From NCBI GenBank assembly GCA_020024325.1, contig JAHHTY010000067.1, forward strand, positions 1 through 9,644: 9,644 nucleotides of DNA, in the 5' to 3' direction. The notes under the pieces were generated by a model. It searched no databases, was not told the origin of the DNA, and was given only the letters and a program-made list of their open reading frames with translations. The position numbers were made by a program, and so were the translations under genes. Origin of the DNA: Negativibacillus sp. (GTDB taxonomy: Bacteria > Bacillota > Clostridia > Oscillospirales > Ruminococcaceae). Shown here one piece after another: positions 1 to 6,638 of this stretch (the first letter of the stretch is position 1; every line of letters begins with the position of its first letter).

Positions 1-768
1 CATAAAAACCGATATTTTGCACTGCTGATTTCTGTTTTGATGATTTTTTCTTTGTTTGGCTGTTCAAGTCGTAATGAAGAAACTGTGACCACAGATTCTA
101 CCCTGCAAACCGATGAATCTGAAAAAAAGCCAGGCGAATCCCTTTCTGATCATACCTCCTCTGAGAAAATTGCTCAAAATTTTGCCACTGAATGGAGCAA
201 TAAATGGACACAGCTTCAAGAGGAAGGAATCATAAGCAATGGTATTGGCTACGCTTTTCTGGCTGACATGGATAACGACGATAATGATGAATTGATTTTT
301 CTTTATGATTATGATATCACCTATGAAGCAACCATCTACCGCATCAACAATAATGACATACAAGAAATGGGCAGCTTCACCGTTTCTCATACCGACCCTG
401 TCCTTTCTTTTACAATTTATGAAGCACCTGAGGGTGCCATTCTAAAAAATATTTCCGTTCGTTCTCATGAGATGGACAGCAGCGAAACCGAAGAAAGCTA
501 TATCACCATGGAAAGTGATAAGGTTTTGCAGGAAATATTATTCTGCACAAGCTATGATGGATCTGACACATATTATGACAGTGTACTTGCCGGTGCAAAG
601 GAAATTTCTCTTGATGAATTTAACAAGATGCGTGAAGAAATTCTGTCCGATGCCAAAGAGCTTTATACTGTTTTTTTAGAGCCGGAAAATTCGGTAGATT
701 GTACCGATGCTGATGCAGTAACCTCTTACATTCAAAACTTACTGGAAAACGGCAATAAAACTGCTTAA
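1..768 (+). CDS. Secreted lipoprotein of unknown function, 5'-truncated by the window edge
   Basis: The frame is open from the first base, so the gene begins upstream of the window. The first in-window codons give a basic stretch (HKNR), a hydrophobic core and a lipobox SLFGC, with the lipidated cysteine at codon 21 (positions 61-63). This is a lipoprotein signal peptide, so the TTG/ATG codons at 37 and 40 lie inside it and are not the start. A polar Ser/Thr/Glu-rich linker follows the cysteine, then a folded domain. At 265-291 it carries an Asp-rich segment, DMDNDDNDE, followed by hydrophobic LIFLYDYD; this resembles calcium-binding or FG-GAP-like D-x-D-x-D loops seen in clostridial surface lipoproteins, but I cannot name a family. 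The rest is acidic with no catalytic motif. The product is inferred to be anchored to the outer face of the membrane. A strong terminator lies 7 bp after the stop, so this is the last gene of its unit. Confidence 0.85.
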   Translation, partial: HKNRYFALLISVLMIFSLFGCSSRNEETVTTDSTLQTDESEKKPGESLSDHTSSEKIAQNFATEWSNKWTQLQEEGIISNGIGYAFLADMDNDDNDELIFLYDYDITYEATIYRINNNDIQEMGSFTVSHTDPVLSFTIYEAPEGAILKNISVRSHEMDSSETEESYITMESDKVLQEILFCTSYDGSDTYYDSVLAGAKEISLDEFNKMREEILSDAKELYTVFLEPENSVDCTDADAVTSYIQNLLENGNKTA

Positions 769-775
769 AATTAGG

Positions 776-810
776 AAAGGAGTATATCGAAAATCGATAT
801 ACTCCTTTTT
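776..810 (+). terminator. Intrinsic terminator of the lipoprotein gene
   Basis: This is a perfect 15-bp stem, AAAGGAGTATATCGA (776-790) with its exact complement at 794-808, a 3-nt AAA loop, and a T5 run at 806-810 whose first three bases lie in the stem. It begins 7 bp after the TAA at 766-768. Because the left arm starts with AAA, it could also act weakly on transcripts entering from the cls side. Confidence 0.88.
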
Positions 811-1020
811 AACTGTTAGAAGCACTTTTCTGTCAGGCGTCTTTTCACAAAACTATAATTTTTCTGATAAACTTTTTGGTACCCGTTTCTGATCGTGTCA
901 GTTTTGCGATTTATTATCCTTTTATCAAGTTTTCAGGAAAACAAAACGAGTGTCCCTTCTCAAAATTTTATTGAAATAATTTCTATTCTATTAACATCAC
1001 AAAAGCACCTATATTTTTTC
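811..1020. other. Spacer between convergent genes, no gene seen
   Basis: This AT-rich spacer separates the lipoprotein terminator from the 3' end of cls. I see no open frame with a ribosome-binding site, no convincing promoter and no strong hairpin to terminate cls on the minus strand. The only local inverted repeat followed by Ts is a 4-bp stem, CTGA/TCAG at 889-901, which is too short. The cls transcript may run on into the bidirectional-looking hairpin at 776-808. Confidence 0.6.
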
Positions 1021-2547
1021 TTACATTAACGGTGCAAACACACGTAATACCGAACGCCCCAGACGACGAATAAAAGAAACTTCTCGGCACTGCTGCAAGG
1101 TAATTTCCTGACTGAGTTGTTGCGTCTTAAAGAAATCTTCCTTAACCTGTGCCACACTGTCTGTACCATACATCCATACAGCACATTCAAAATGGAGATA
1201 CAGACTTCGATAATCCAAGTTAATTGTACCAACTACTGCATAATCGTCATCTACTACAAAAGTTTTTGCATGAACAAACCCGGGAGTATATTCATAAATC
1301 TTTACTCCTGCTTCGGTCAAGACTTCATAGTGTGCTCTGGAAACAGCATGAACATACCATTTATCCGGTACATGAGGAGTAATGATACGGACATCGATAC
1401 CGCTTTTGGCTGCCGTTGTAAGTGCCGTTATCATCTCACTATCCAAAATTAAATATGGCGTTGTGATATATACATATCGTTTTGCCTTGTTAATCAAATT
1501 TAAATAGACCGTTTCGCCGACAGCTTCATCGTCTAGCGGATTATCTGTGAACGGCTGAACATATCCTTTCGCATTTTCATCCCAGCTGGTTGGATAATAT
1601 TTTCCATAGTCCTCCTCGGTTCCTCTCAGGTAATTCCACATCGACAAAAACATGGCTGTTAACGCAAAAACTGCCTCGCCTTTCAGCATAATAGCCGTAT
1701 CTTTCCAATGACCGTGTTTTTCAAATTCGTTGATATACTCGTCTGCCAGATTGATTCCGCCTGTAAAACCAACATTTCCGTCAATAACACATATTTTTCG
1801 GTGATCTCTGGTATTAAATTTACTGGAAAGAATAGGTACAAACGGATTAAACACACAGCACTTAATTCCCAATTTTTCCAACTGTTTATCATATCCGGTT
1901 GGCAAGGTCAAAATACATCCCATATCATCGTAAATAAGGCGAACATCAACACCTGCTGCTGCTTTTTCTTTTAAAATCTCTAAAATGCTGTTCCACATTT
2001 TTCCTTCTTGGATAATAAAATATTCAAGAAAGATGTAATGTTCTGCTTTTTTGAGTTCTTCCATCATTCGTTCAAATTTGATTTCTCCCATTGGAAGATA
2101 CTCTGTTTGTGTATGTTTATATGGGGGACTGTACGCCCATTGAGTGATATAGTGCGACTGATTCACAACGTCTACAGGCAGCTGTTCAATCCCCGATGCT
2201 TTGCTCACTTCCTTCACTGCTTGGGTCATTTCATCTTCAATCTGTCCCATTTTTTCTCTCATATATCGACCTGTCCTATTAGAGCCAAAAACGATATAAA
2301 ACATTCCCCCGAAAACAGGAATCAATAAAATGGGAATGAGCCATGCAATTTTATATGCCGGATTGCTTTTTCCGTTGATAATTCCCAGCATCAAAAGTAA
2401 ACTTAAAATAATATTCGCAGCATAAAAATAAACAAAATAATTATTTAATTTCCAGATGATTCCAAACAGCAAAATCGCCTGTATTAAAATAAAGACAGCT
2501 GTAATTACAACTCGTTGTGTTAAAAAACGCAATATCTTTTTTAGCAT
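1021..2547 (-). CDS. cls: Cardiolipin synthase, phospholipase D superfamily
   Basis: Cardiolipin synthase joins two phosphatidylglycerol molecules into cardiolipin and glycerol at the cytoplasmic membrane. The product is 508 aa, normal for the bacterial ClsA type. About three hydrophobic segments occupy residues 13-33, 39-58 and 65-88 and anchor the enzyme. Two HKD (PLD) motifs follow: H249-x-K251-x4-D256 within TRDHRKICVID, followed by GFTGGIN, and H426-x-K428-x4-D433 within VHAKTFVVD, followed by GTINLDYRS. Both catalytic sets are intact. The start was set at the ATG read from 2547-2545 because AGGGGAG lies 8 nt upstream and a promoter lies just beyond. The frame stays open to a TTG at 2610, but that codon is the first three bases of the predicted -35 box, so it cannot be in the mRNA. 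The gene is divergent from the FAD oxidoreductase gene and convergent with the lipoprotein gene, and appears monocistronic. Confidence 0.95.
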   Translation of the reverse strand: MLKKILRFLTQRVVITAVFILIQAILLFGIIWKLNNYFVYFYAANIILSLLLMLGIINGKSNPAYKIAWLIPILLIPVFGGMFYIVFGSNRTGRYMREKMGQIEDEMTQAVKEVSKASGIEQLPVDVVNQSHYITQWAYSPPYKHTQTEYLPMGEIKFERMMEELKKAEHYIFLEYFIIQEGKMWNSILEILKEKAAAGVDVRLIYDDMGCILTLPTGYDKQLEKLGIKCCVFNPFVPILSSKFNTRDHRKICVIDGNVGFTGGINLADEYINEFEKHGHWKDTAIMLKGEAVFALTAMFLSMWNYLRGTEEDYGKYYPTSWDENAKGYVQPFTDNPLDDEAVGETVYLNLINKAKRYVYITTPYLILDSEMITALTTAAKSGIDVRIITPHVPDKWYVHAVSRAHYEVLTEAGVKIYEYTPGFVHAKTFVVDDDYAVVGTINLDYRSLYLHFECAVWMYGTDSVAQVKEDFFKTQQLSQEITLQQCREVSFIRRLGRSVLRVFAPLM

Positions 2548-2555
2548 TCCTTTTT

Positions 2556-2562
2556 CTCCCCT
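2556..2562 (-). promoter_or_regulatory. Ribosome-binding site deciding the cls start
   Basis: On the minus strand AGGGGAG precedes the ATG at 2547 by 8 nt. It lies inside the longer open frame that starts at 2610, which argues against that longer N-terminus. Confidence 0.8.
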
Positions 2563-2581
2563 ACACTTTATTTTCTTTTTT

Positions 2582-2610
2582 ATTTTATCATATATATAAT
2601 TTGTTTTCAA
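2582..2610 (-). promoter_or_regulatory. Sigma-A-type promoter for cls
   Basis: On the minus strand a TTGAAA -35 box (2610-2605) is followed by exactly 17 bp and a TAAAAT -10 box (2587-2582), with TG one base before the -10 box (extended -10). The predicted start near 2575 gives a leader of about 28 nt before the ATG. Confidence 0.75.
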
Positions 2611-2663
2611 TCAACGATTTTTGTTGAAAAAATTCTTAAGGTCTGGTAATTTTTTTATAGTTA

Positions 2664-2672
2664 TGGTAAAAT
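2664..2672 (+). promoter_or_regulatory. Possible extended -10 promoter for the FAD oxidoreductase gene
   Basis: TGGTAAAAT matches an extended -10 element (TGn plus TAAAAT). The -35 region in front of it is poor. The predicted start near 2679 would leave a leader of about 87 nt. A weaker alternative is TTGAGC at 2681 with TAAAAG at 2703, spaced 16 bp. Confidence 0.35.
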
Positions 2673-2765
2673 AAATATGTTTGAGCAAAAACAAGAAGGC
2701 AATAAAAGAAATTAGAAAAGCTATTACAACAATATTCTCCCCTAAATCTTGTATGGAGGCTCATT

Positions 2766-4142
2766 ATGAAAAATTATTATGACATCGCTATCATCGGCGG
2801 CGGTATCGGCGGTTTGATGACTGCTTACCGCATCACAGAAAAAAATCCATCTGCTCGTGTTTGCATCATCGAAAAAGGACATCCGATTGAAAAACGTATC
2901 TGTCCTATTGTTGCAAAAAAGGTAGATAAATGTATCAAATGCTCTTCTTGTGCCATCATGGAAGGTCTTGCCGGTGCTGGAGCTTTCTCCGACGGAAAGT
3001 ATGTTATCTCTACTGAATACGGAGGATGGCTAACCGATTTCTTAAAACCACAAACGGTTATTGATTACATTGAACAGGCTGACAAAATCCTGGTATCTTT
3101 TGGTGCCACCACCGAACGTTTTGCCCCTAACAATGAGCTAAAAAAACTTTGTCTGCGCCATGACCTGCATATGAATCAAGCTCAGCTAAAACATTTAGGT
3201 ACCGACTCTAACTTTGAAACCATGCGCCGTCTAATCGAGGATTTGAGCACTCGTTGTGACATCATTACTGACACTGAAGTTACTGATGTAAACCGCGAAA
3301 CACTGGAAGTTATGACCCGAAACTCCAAAGGCGAATCCAGCCTGAAAGCGGGAAAAGTTGTTTTTGCAGTTGGTCGTGTTGGCAGCCGCTTCTTCTCCCA
3401 TTGGTGCAATCAAAACAATATTCCACTGAGCAACAATCAGGTTGATATCGGTGTTCGTGTTGAACTGCCTTCTATTATTTGGGAGGACTTCTCCAAAAAA
3501 ATCTATGAGCCAAAAATCTGGTATCGTTCTAAAGTTTATGGTGACAAAACCAGAATGTTCTGCTTTAATGAACGCGGAAGTGTTGTTACGGAAAATACCG
3601 ACGGCGTGCTGACTGTAAACGGTCACTCTTACCGCGACCAAAGTCGAAAAACAGAAAATTCAAACTTTGCCCTTTTATCCACCATTCGCTTTACCGAGCC
3701 ATTTAAACAGCCTATTGACTATGCTCGACATGTTGCAAGCCTTGCAAACCTCATCTCCGGCGGCAGCGTTTTGGTTCAGCGTCTGGGCGACTTGGAAAAC
3801 GGAAAACGCACCGATGCAAACCGTTTGTCAAACTCTACTACACAGCCTACTTTAAATGCTGTTCCCGGCGACTTGAGCTTGTGCTTGCCAAAACGTCAAT
3901 TAGACAACATCATCGAAACTCTGCACGCTTTGGACGCTGTTGCTCCCGGTACAGCAAATTATGATACCCTACTTTATGGTATTGAATGTAAATATTATTC
4001 CGCACGCCCGGAAACTGAAAACTTCATGGTATCCGGCTGTAAAAATATCTATGCTATCGGTGACGGTGCGGGCTTTACCCGTTCCCTCTCTCAGGCTGCT
4101 GCAAACGGTTTATATGTTGCAGATATTCTTTGTGCAGAGTAA
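2766..4142 (+). CDS. NAD(P)/FAD-dependent oxidoreductase of the uncharacterised COG2509-like group
   Basis: This is a 458-aa flavoprotein. The N-terminus is a classic FAD-binding Rossmann fold: strand YDIAIIGGGIGG, with G11-x-G13-x-x-G16, and an acidic residue E36 ending the second strand (VCIIEKG). Unusual for a simple dehydrogenase is a cysteine cluster just after it: C46, then C56-x2-C59-x2-C62, followed by a Gly/Ala-rich loop (EGLAGAGAFSDGK). The C-terminal FAD motif is IYAIGDGAGFTRSLSQAAANG at about 429-448, where G432-D433-G434 contacts the cofactor. This pattern matches the group annotated as uncharacterised FAD-dependent dehydrogenases; the substrate is unknown. The cysteines suggest a metal or Fe-S site or a redox disulfide, which is inference. 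No membrane segment or signal peptide is seen, so it is cytosolic. A GGAGG at 2754-2758 lies 7 nt before the ATG. It is divergent from cls and ends at a shared-looking terminator. Confidence 0.88.
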   Translation: MKNYYDIAIIGGGIGGLMTAYRITEKNPSARVCIIEKGHPIEKRICPIVAKKVDKCIKCSSCAIMEGLAGAGAFSDGKYVISTEYGGWLTDFLKPQTVIDYIEQADKILVSFGATTERFAPNNELKKLCLRHDLHMNQAQLKHLGTDSNFETMRRLIEDLSTRCDIITDTEVTDVNRETLEVMTRNSKGESSLKAGKVVFAVGRVGSRFFSHWCNQNNIPLSNNQVDIGVRVELPSIIWEDFSKKIYEPKIWYRSKVYGDKTRMFCFNERGSVVTENTDGVLTVNGHSYRDQSRKTENSNFALLSTIRFTEPFKQPIDYARHVASLANLISGGSVLVQRLGDLENGKRTDANRLSNSTTQPTLNAVPGDLSLCLPKRQLDNIIETLHALDAVAPGTANYDTLLYGIECKYYSARPETENFMVSGCKNIYAIGDGAGFTRSLSQAAANGLYVADILCAE

Positions 4143-4186
4143 TCTCCAATATCTCATCTTTAAAAATAGTTATTAAATGTAATGTT

Positions 4187-4222
4187 AAAAAAAACAGACC
4201 TTGTTATAAGGTCTGTTTTTTT
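4187..4222. terminator. Bidirectional terminator between the FAD gene and the DUF1836 gene
   Basis: The stem is CAGACCTT (4195-4202) with AAGGTCTG (4208-4215) and a 5-nt GTTAT loop. It is flanked by eight As on the left (4187-4194) and seven Ts on the right (4216-4222), so each strand reads a hairpin followed by a U-tract. It sits between the stops of two convergent genes (4142 and 4248) and can serve both. Confidence 0.9.
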
Positions 4223-4247
4223 ATATACAAATTTTCTTTATCTTTTA

Positions 4248-4826
4248 TTATTTTAAATCCTTACCTTCTTGTTCTTGCATAAAAAAATTATCAATCATTG
4301 CCTCGGAAATTCTTTTACAATATCCTGAAATACTTGCTAAACTCATAATCAAGGACACTACTTCAATAGTATTCATTTCTTCAGAATAACTTTCTTTTAA
4401 TTTGCTCAAAATATTGCTGACACTCTCCAACACCTGTTGCTGATTGACACGATCTCTGGAGAAGATATCCTCTAAACCATCAGCGTCAATCTCCCGTTCC
4501 ATCAGAGTTGTCATCACCTGTTTTATATCTCCAATAGAAAGCATATTTTTCAGATTACATATCATCAAAATTTGCAGCACCTGCTCACGAGTATATTTCT
4601 TCCCTTTCATTGGGCGAATCATTCGTTCTTTACTGTAATTATTGACCATTGATTTTGTTAGAATCTTATCTTTTTCTCTGCGTCGGGTGTCCCCCAGCTT
4701 GTCCTCAAACAACATCAAAATCTGGTCAATATATAAATCCAAGTCCGGAATCTGCTCTGGTTGCAGACGATTTTGATTGACCGCTGTGTTAATCAATTTT
4801 TCCAAATTTTGTTGGTTCATATTCAT
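4248..4826 (-). CDS. DUF1836 family protein (YkrK type), putative DNA-binding regulator
   Basis: This 192-aa soluble protein matches the DUF1836 pattern of Firmicutes. Residues 26-63 carry the family block IPDLDLYIDQILMLFEDKL...KILTKSMVNNYSK, followed by KGKKYTREQVLQILMICNLKN and LSIGDIKQVM to about 105. That stretch has the spacing of a MerR-like winged helix (helix-turn-helix, then a 'YT.E..L..L..I..LK' helix and 'S..DIK'). I infer DNA binding from this; the family's ligand and targets are not established. The C-terminal half is helical, without metal or catalytic motifs. The start chosen is ATG at 4826, because AGAGGAGGAG at 4845-4836 would lie inside the coding sequence if the upstream TTG at 4853 were used. 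The gene is head-to-head with the PAQR gene, making that promoter region its most likely target. It shares a terminator with the convergent FAD gene. Confidence 0.85.
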   Translation of the reverse strand: MNMNQQNLEKLINTAVNQNRLQPEQIPDLDLYIDQILMLFEDKLGDTRRREKDKILTKSMVNNYSKERMIRPMKGKKYTREQVLQILMICNLKNMLSIGDIKQVMTTLMEREIDADGLEDIFSRDRVNQQQVLESVSNILSKLKESYSEEMNTIEVVSLIMSLASISGYCKRISEAMIDNFFMQEQEGKDLK

Positions 4827-4835
4827 TTGGTTATT

Positions 4836-4845
4836 CTCCTCCTCT
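4836..4845 (-). promoter_or_regulatory. Ribosome-binding site deciding the DUF1836 start
   Basis: AGAGGAGGAG on the minus strand lies 9 nt before the ATG at 4826. It falls within the extended frame beginning at the TTG at 4853, so that earlier start is unlikely. Confidence 0.75.
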
Positions 4846-4903
4846 TTGCCCAATCAAGAAGAAAATTTATTTAGAAGGGTTATTTTTTTATTCACTGTTT
4901 TCT

Positions 4904-4932
4904 ATTTTATATTATTTTTGAATTTTTCGCAA
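4904..4932 (-). promoter_or_regulatory. Promoter for the DUF1836 gene
   Basis: On the minus strand TTGCGA (4932-4927) and TAAAAT (4909-4904) are separated by 17 bp. The predicted start near 4897 gives a leader of about 70 nt. Its -35 box is 6 bp from the -35 box of the oppositely directed PAQR promoter. Confidence 0.6.
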
Positions 4933-4938
4933 GATGTA

Positions 4939-4967
4939 TTGCAATTCTCTTTTAAATTAGTTATTAT
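4939..4967 (+). promoter_or_regulatory. Promoter for the PAQR/hemolysin III gene
   Basis: TTGCAA (4939-4944) and TATTAT (4962-4967) are separated by 17 bp. The predicted start near 4974 gives a leader of about 42 nt before the ATG at 5016. A TATAAA at 4973 is an alternative -10 box but lacks a matching -35. Confidence 0.55.
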
Positions 4968-5015
4968 ATATGTATAAAGTAGTTTTAAAAACTATATTAT
5001 GTCAGGAGGATTATC

Positions 5016-5672
5016 ATGTACAGCTTCTTTAAAAATGCAAGAGAACCAATGAATAGCTACACCCACTTCATCGGTATTCTTTTTTCTGTTTTTGCCACCA
5101 TTTCTCTGCTCATTTTGGACGGGATTCAGGGTAACTTTTCTGCTCGTATGCTTATCTCTGTTCTCGCCTTTGGCGGTTCAATGTTTGCTTTATATAGTGC
5201 AAGTTCTATATATCACTTTTATAATGGTCCGCTTTTTAAACAAGAGCGTCTGCGTAAACTGGATCATTCTATGATTTACGTTTTAATTGCCGGTTCTTAT
5301 ACCCCCATCTGTTTAAAATTCATGGAGGGGCTGCACGGAGTTTTGTTTGTTGTTGCCATTTGGTCAATTGCTCTGTGCGGCATTGCCATTAAATTATGTT
5401 GGATGAACGCCCCTCGCTGGCTTTCAACCGGGTTTTATCTTTTAATGGGCTGGGCTATTGTTTTTGACTGGAAATCCCTTGCGGCAATGCCTGTGGGTGT
5501 AATCGTATTACTTTTGGCAGGCGGCATCTCTTACTCGATTGGTGCCATTTTCTACATCATAAAAAAGCCGAATTTTTCTTCTTCTTTTGGTTTTCATGAA
5601 CTATTTCACATCTTTATTCTGGGCGGAACTTTCCTGCATTTCCTTGCTGTTTTGTTCTATGTTGTTCTTTAA
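5016..5672 (+). CDS. trhA: PAQR family (hemolysin III/TrhA) membrane protein
   Basis: This 218-aa integral membrane protein has about seven hydrophobic segments. The N-terminus REPMNSYTHFIGILFS is the typical hemolysin III opening, and the family's conserved polar residues are present: S63-x3-H67 in SSIYHFY, D83-H84 in KLDHSMIYVLIAGSYTP, and H194-x3-H198 in GFHELFHIF. In PAQR structures such as the adiponectin receptors, equivalent His residues bind zinc next to the Asp, forming a hydrolase-like intramembrane site. Bacterial members (YqfA/TrhA, YplQ) are linked to membrane energy or fluidity homeostasis. The name 'hemolysin' comes from a Bacillus cereus homologue and does not show that this one lyses cells. 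AGGAGGA at 5004-5010 lies 5 nt before the ATG. The gene is divergent from the DUF1836 gene and ends in a strong terminator, so it is probably monocistronic. Confidence 0.93.
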   Translation: MYSFFKNAREPMNSYTHFIGILFSVFATISLLILDGIQGNFSARMLISVLAFGGSMFALYSASSIYHFYNGPLFKQERLRKLDHSMIYVLIAGSYTPICLKFMEGLHGVLFVVAIWSIALCGIAIKLCWMNAPRWLSTGFYLLMGWAIVFDWKSLAAMPVGVIVLLLAGGISYSIGAIFYIIKKPNFSSSFGFHELFHIFILGGTFLHFLAVLFYVVL

Positions 5673-5684
5673 AATAAAACACCC

Positions 5685-5728
5685 AAACCTCCTTTGGTTA
5701 CCTTCACGTTTCCAAAGGAGGTTTTTTT
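5685..5728. terminator. Terminator between the PAQR and TRIC genes
   Basis: This is a perfect 13-bp stem, AAACCTCCTTTGG (5685-5697) with CCAAAGGAGGTTT (5712-5724), a 14-nt loop and a T7 run (5722-5728) on the plus strand. It starts 13 bp after the PAQR stop. On the minus strand only three Us adjoin the stem, so termination of the convergent TRIC gene here would be weaker. Confidence 0.88.
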
Positions 5729-5735
5729 ATTTATA

Positions 5736-6395
5736 TTAAAACTTATTTTGCTCCTCTGCAGAATTGGGTAAATTCCAATGGAAACGAATTGACAGCAATC
5801 TCAGTGCTACAATGAATGACCCGCACAGCAACATACATATAGTTTTGGGAAGTACATTCTGTAAATAGTAGTAAATCAAGGCTCCCGGTATTGCAGCAAC
5901 TGCATAAATTTCCCGACGCAGCACTAATGGTGTTCTTCTCACCATAATATCACGCAACATCCCGCCGCCAACTCCGGTCATTACTCCAACAAATACTGCC
6001 AAAAACACATTTTGATAACCATTGTCTATCGCCGCATTTACCCCAATGATGGTAAAAATGCCAAGACCCAGTGCATCAAAAAATGTAATTAACCCCATAA
6101 AACTGACAAATTTTCCGTTTTTTACAAAGTTACCATCACAGTGAAGCAGCAGCAACATCAGTGAAGATGTTGCTATTGCCACAATGACATAGACAGGTGT
6201 GGTAAACATTGTCGGCGGAGTTTTTCCTAAAATCAAATCCCGAATCATTCCTCCACCGACAGCTGTTGTCATGGAAAGCACAGGAATCCCAAAATAGTCT
6301 AATCCTCGTTCAATGCCGATCAATCCTCCTGAAATTGAAAAAGCAATCGTTCCTGTCATTTCTAAGGCAAATACAACCACTTCTAAAAAAGACAT
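5736..6395 (-). CDS. TRIC/UPF0126 family membrane protein (cation channel or glycine transporter type)
   Basis: This 219-aa membrane protein is built from two tandem homologous halves, each about three helices with a glycine-rich kink. The signature repeats are GGGMIRD at 47-53, followed by LILGKTPP, and GGGMLRD at 143-149, followed by IMVRRTPLVLRREIYA. The linker segment DALGLGIFTIIG is at 107-118. This is the bacterial TRIC fold (PF03458, formerly UPF0126). Prokaryotic homologues form trimeric monovalent cation channels in structural work, while other members have been tied to glycine uptake; the sequence does not decide between these. Length is normal and both motifs are intact. GGAGGGG at 6410-6404 lies 8 nt before the ATG. 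A perfect palindrome overlaps the predicted transcription start, suggesting repressor control. It is divergent from the ABC-F gene and convergent with the PAQR gene. Confidence 0.92.
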   Translation of the reverse strand: MSFLEVVVFALEMTGTIAFSISGGLIGIERGLDYFGIPVLSMTTAVGGGMIRDLILGKTPPTMFTTPVYVIVAIATSSLMLLLLHCDGNFVKNGKFVSFMGLITFFDALGLGIFTIIGVNAAIDNGYQNVFLAVFVGVMTGVGGGMLRDIMVRRTPLVLRREIYAVAAIPGALIYYYLQNVLPKTICMLLCGSFIVALRLLSIRFHWNLPNSAEEQNKF

Positions 6396-6475
6396 TTTAA
6401 ATTCCCCTCCAAGTCTGTTTATTGATAATGTTTATTGTTTGTTATTGATAAAAAAATATCATATTTTACAGCAAA

Positions 6476-6500
6476 TAACACAATAAACTTTATTGTGTTA
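6476..6500. promoter_or_regulatory. Perfect 12+1+12 bp palindrome, candidate operator for the TRIC gene
   Basis: TAACACAATAAA (6476-6487), a central C (6488), and TTTATTGTGTTA (6489-6500) form an exact inverted repeat. It covers about -5 to +20 of the predicted minus-strand TRIC transcript, a classic repressor site. If transcribed it would also form an 11-bp hairpin with a 3-nt loop. It matches neither cre nor the Rex consensus as I know them. Confidence 0.6.
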
Positions 6501-6501
6501 A

Positions 6502-6530
6502 AGAATACATCGGATTGTCATAAAAGTCAA
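6502..6530 (-). promoter_or_regulatory. Promoter candidate for the TRIC gene
   Basis: On the minus strand TTGACT (6530-6525) and TATTCT (6507-6502) are spaced 17 bp. The -35 box is strong and the -10 box matches 4 of 6. The predicted start near 6495 falls inside the palindrome and gives a leader of about 100 nt. Confidence 0.45.
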
Positions 6531-6605
6531 TATTCTTCTCTGTGTTTGTCCAAAATCATATTTTTTTACAAAAACAGGGATTTTTTCCCATCTATCTTTT
6601 ACCCA

Positions 6606-6614
6606 TAACACAAT
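6606..6614. promoter_or_regulatory. Palindrome half-site upstream of the ABC-F promoter
   Basis: TAACACAAT repeats the first nine bases of the 6476 palindrome arm. It lies about 25 bp before the ABC-F -35 box. It could be a second, weaker binding site for the same regulator, but a 9-bp AT-rich match could also be chance. Confidence 0.3.
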
Positions 6615-6638
6615 CTCTTTGTCTTTTTTAACTGTGGA

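Noticed and set aside
37..42. TTG or ATG at 37/40 as the start of the lipoprotein gene
   Set aside because: They lie inside the hydrophobic core of the signal peptide; starting here would leave only 8 residues before the lipobox Cys and drop the basic HKNR region.
889..905. CTGA-TCGTG-TCAG followed by TTTT as a terminator
   Set aside because: A 4-bp stem with a 5-nt loop is too weak, and it is on the strand that already has a strong terminator at 776-810.
940..975. Hairpin downstream of cls on the minus strand (GAG...CTC near a T-rich stretch)
   Set aside because: Only 3 bp pair before mismatches begin; no credible stem.
1117..2328. Several open frames of 60-110 codons antisense to cls
   Set aside because: They overlap the well-supported PLD enzyme, lack ribosome-binding sites and have no recognisable motifs.
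5016..5672. Hemolysin III as a toxin
   Set aside because: The sequence is a typical PAQR membrane protein; the hemolysin label is historical and no secretion or pore-forming features are seen.
6577..6589. GGGA-TTTTT-TCCC inverted repeat in the TRIC/ABC-F spacer
   Set aside because: The 4-bp stem is too short to be a terminator or operator, and its Ts are within the loop.
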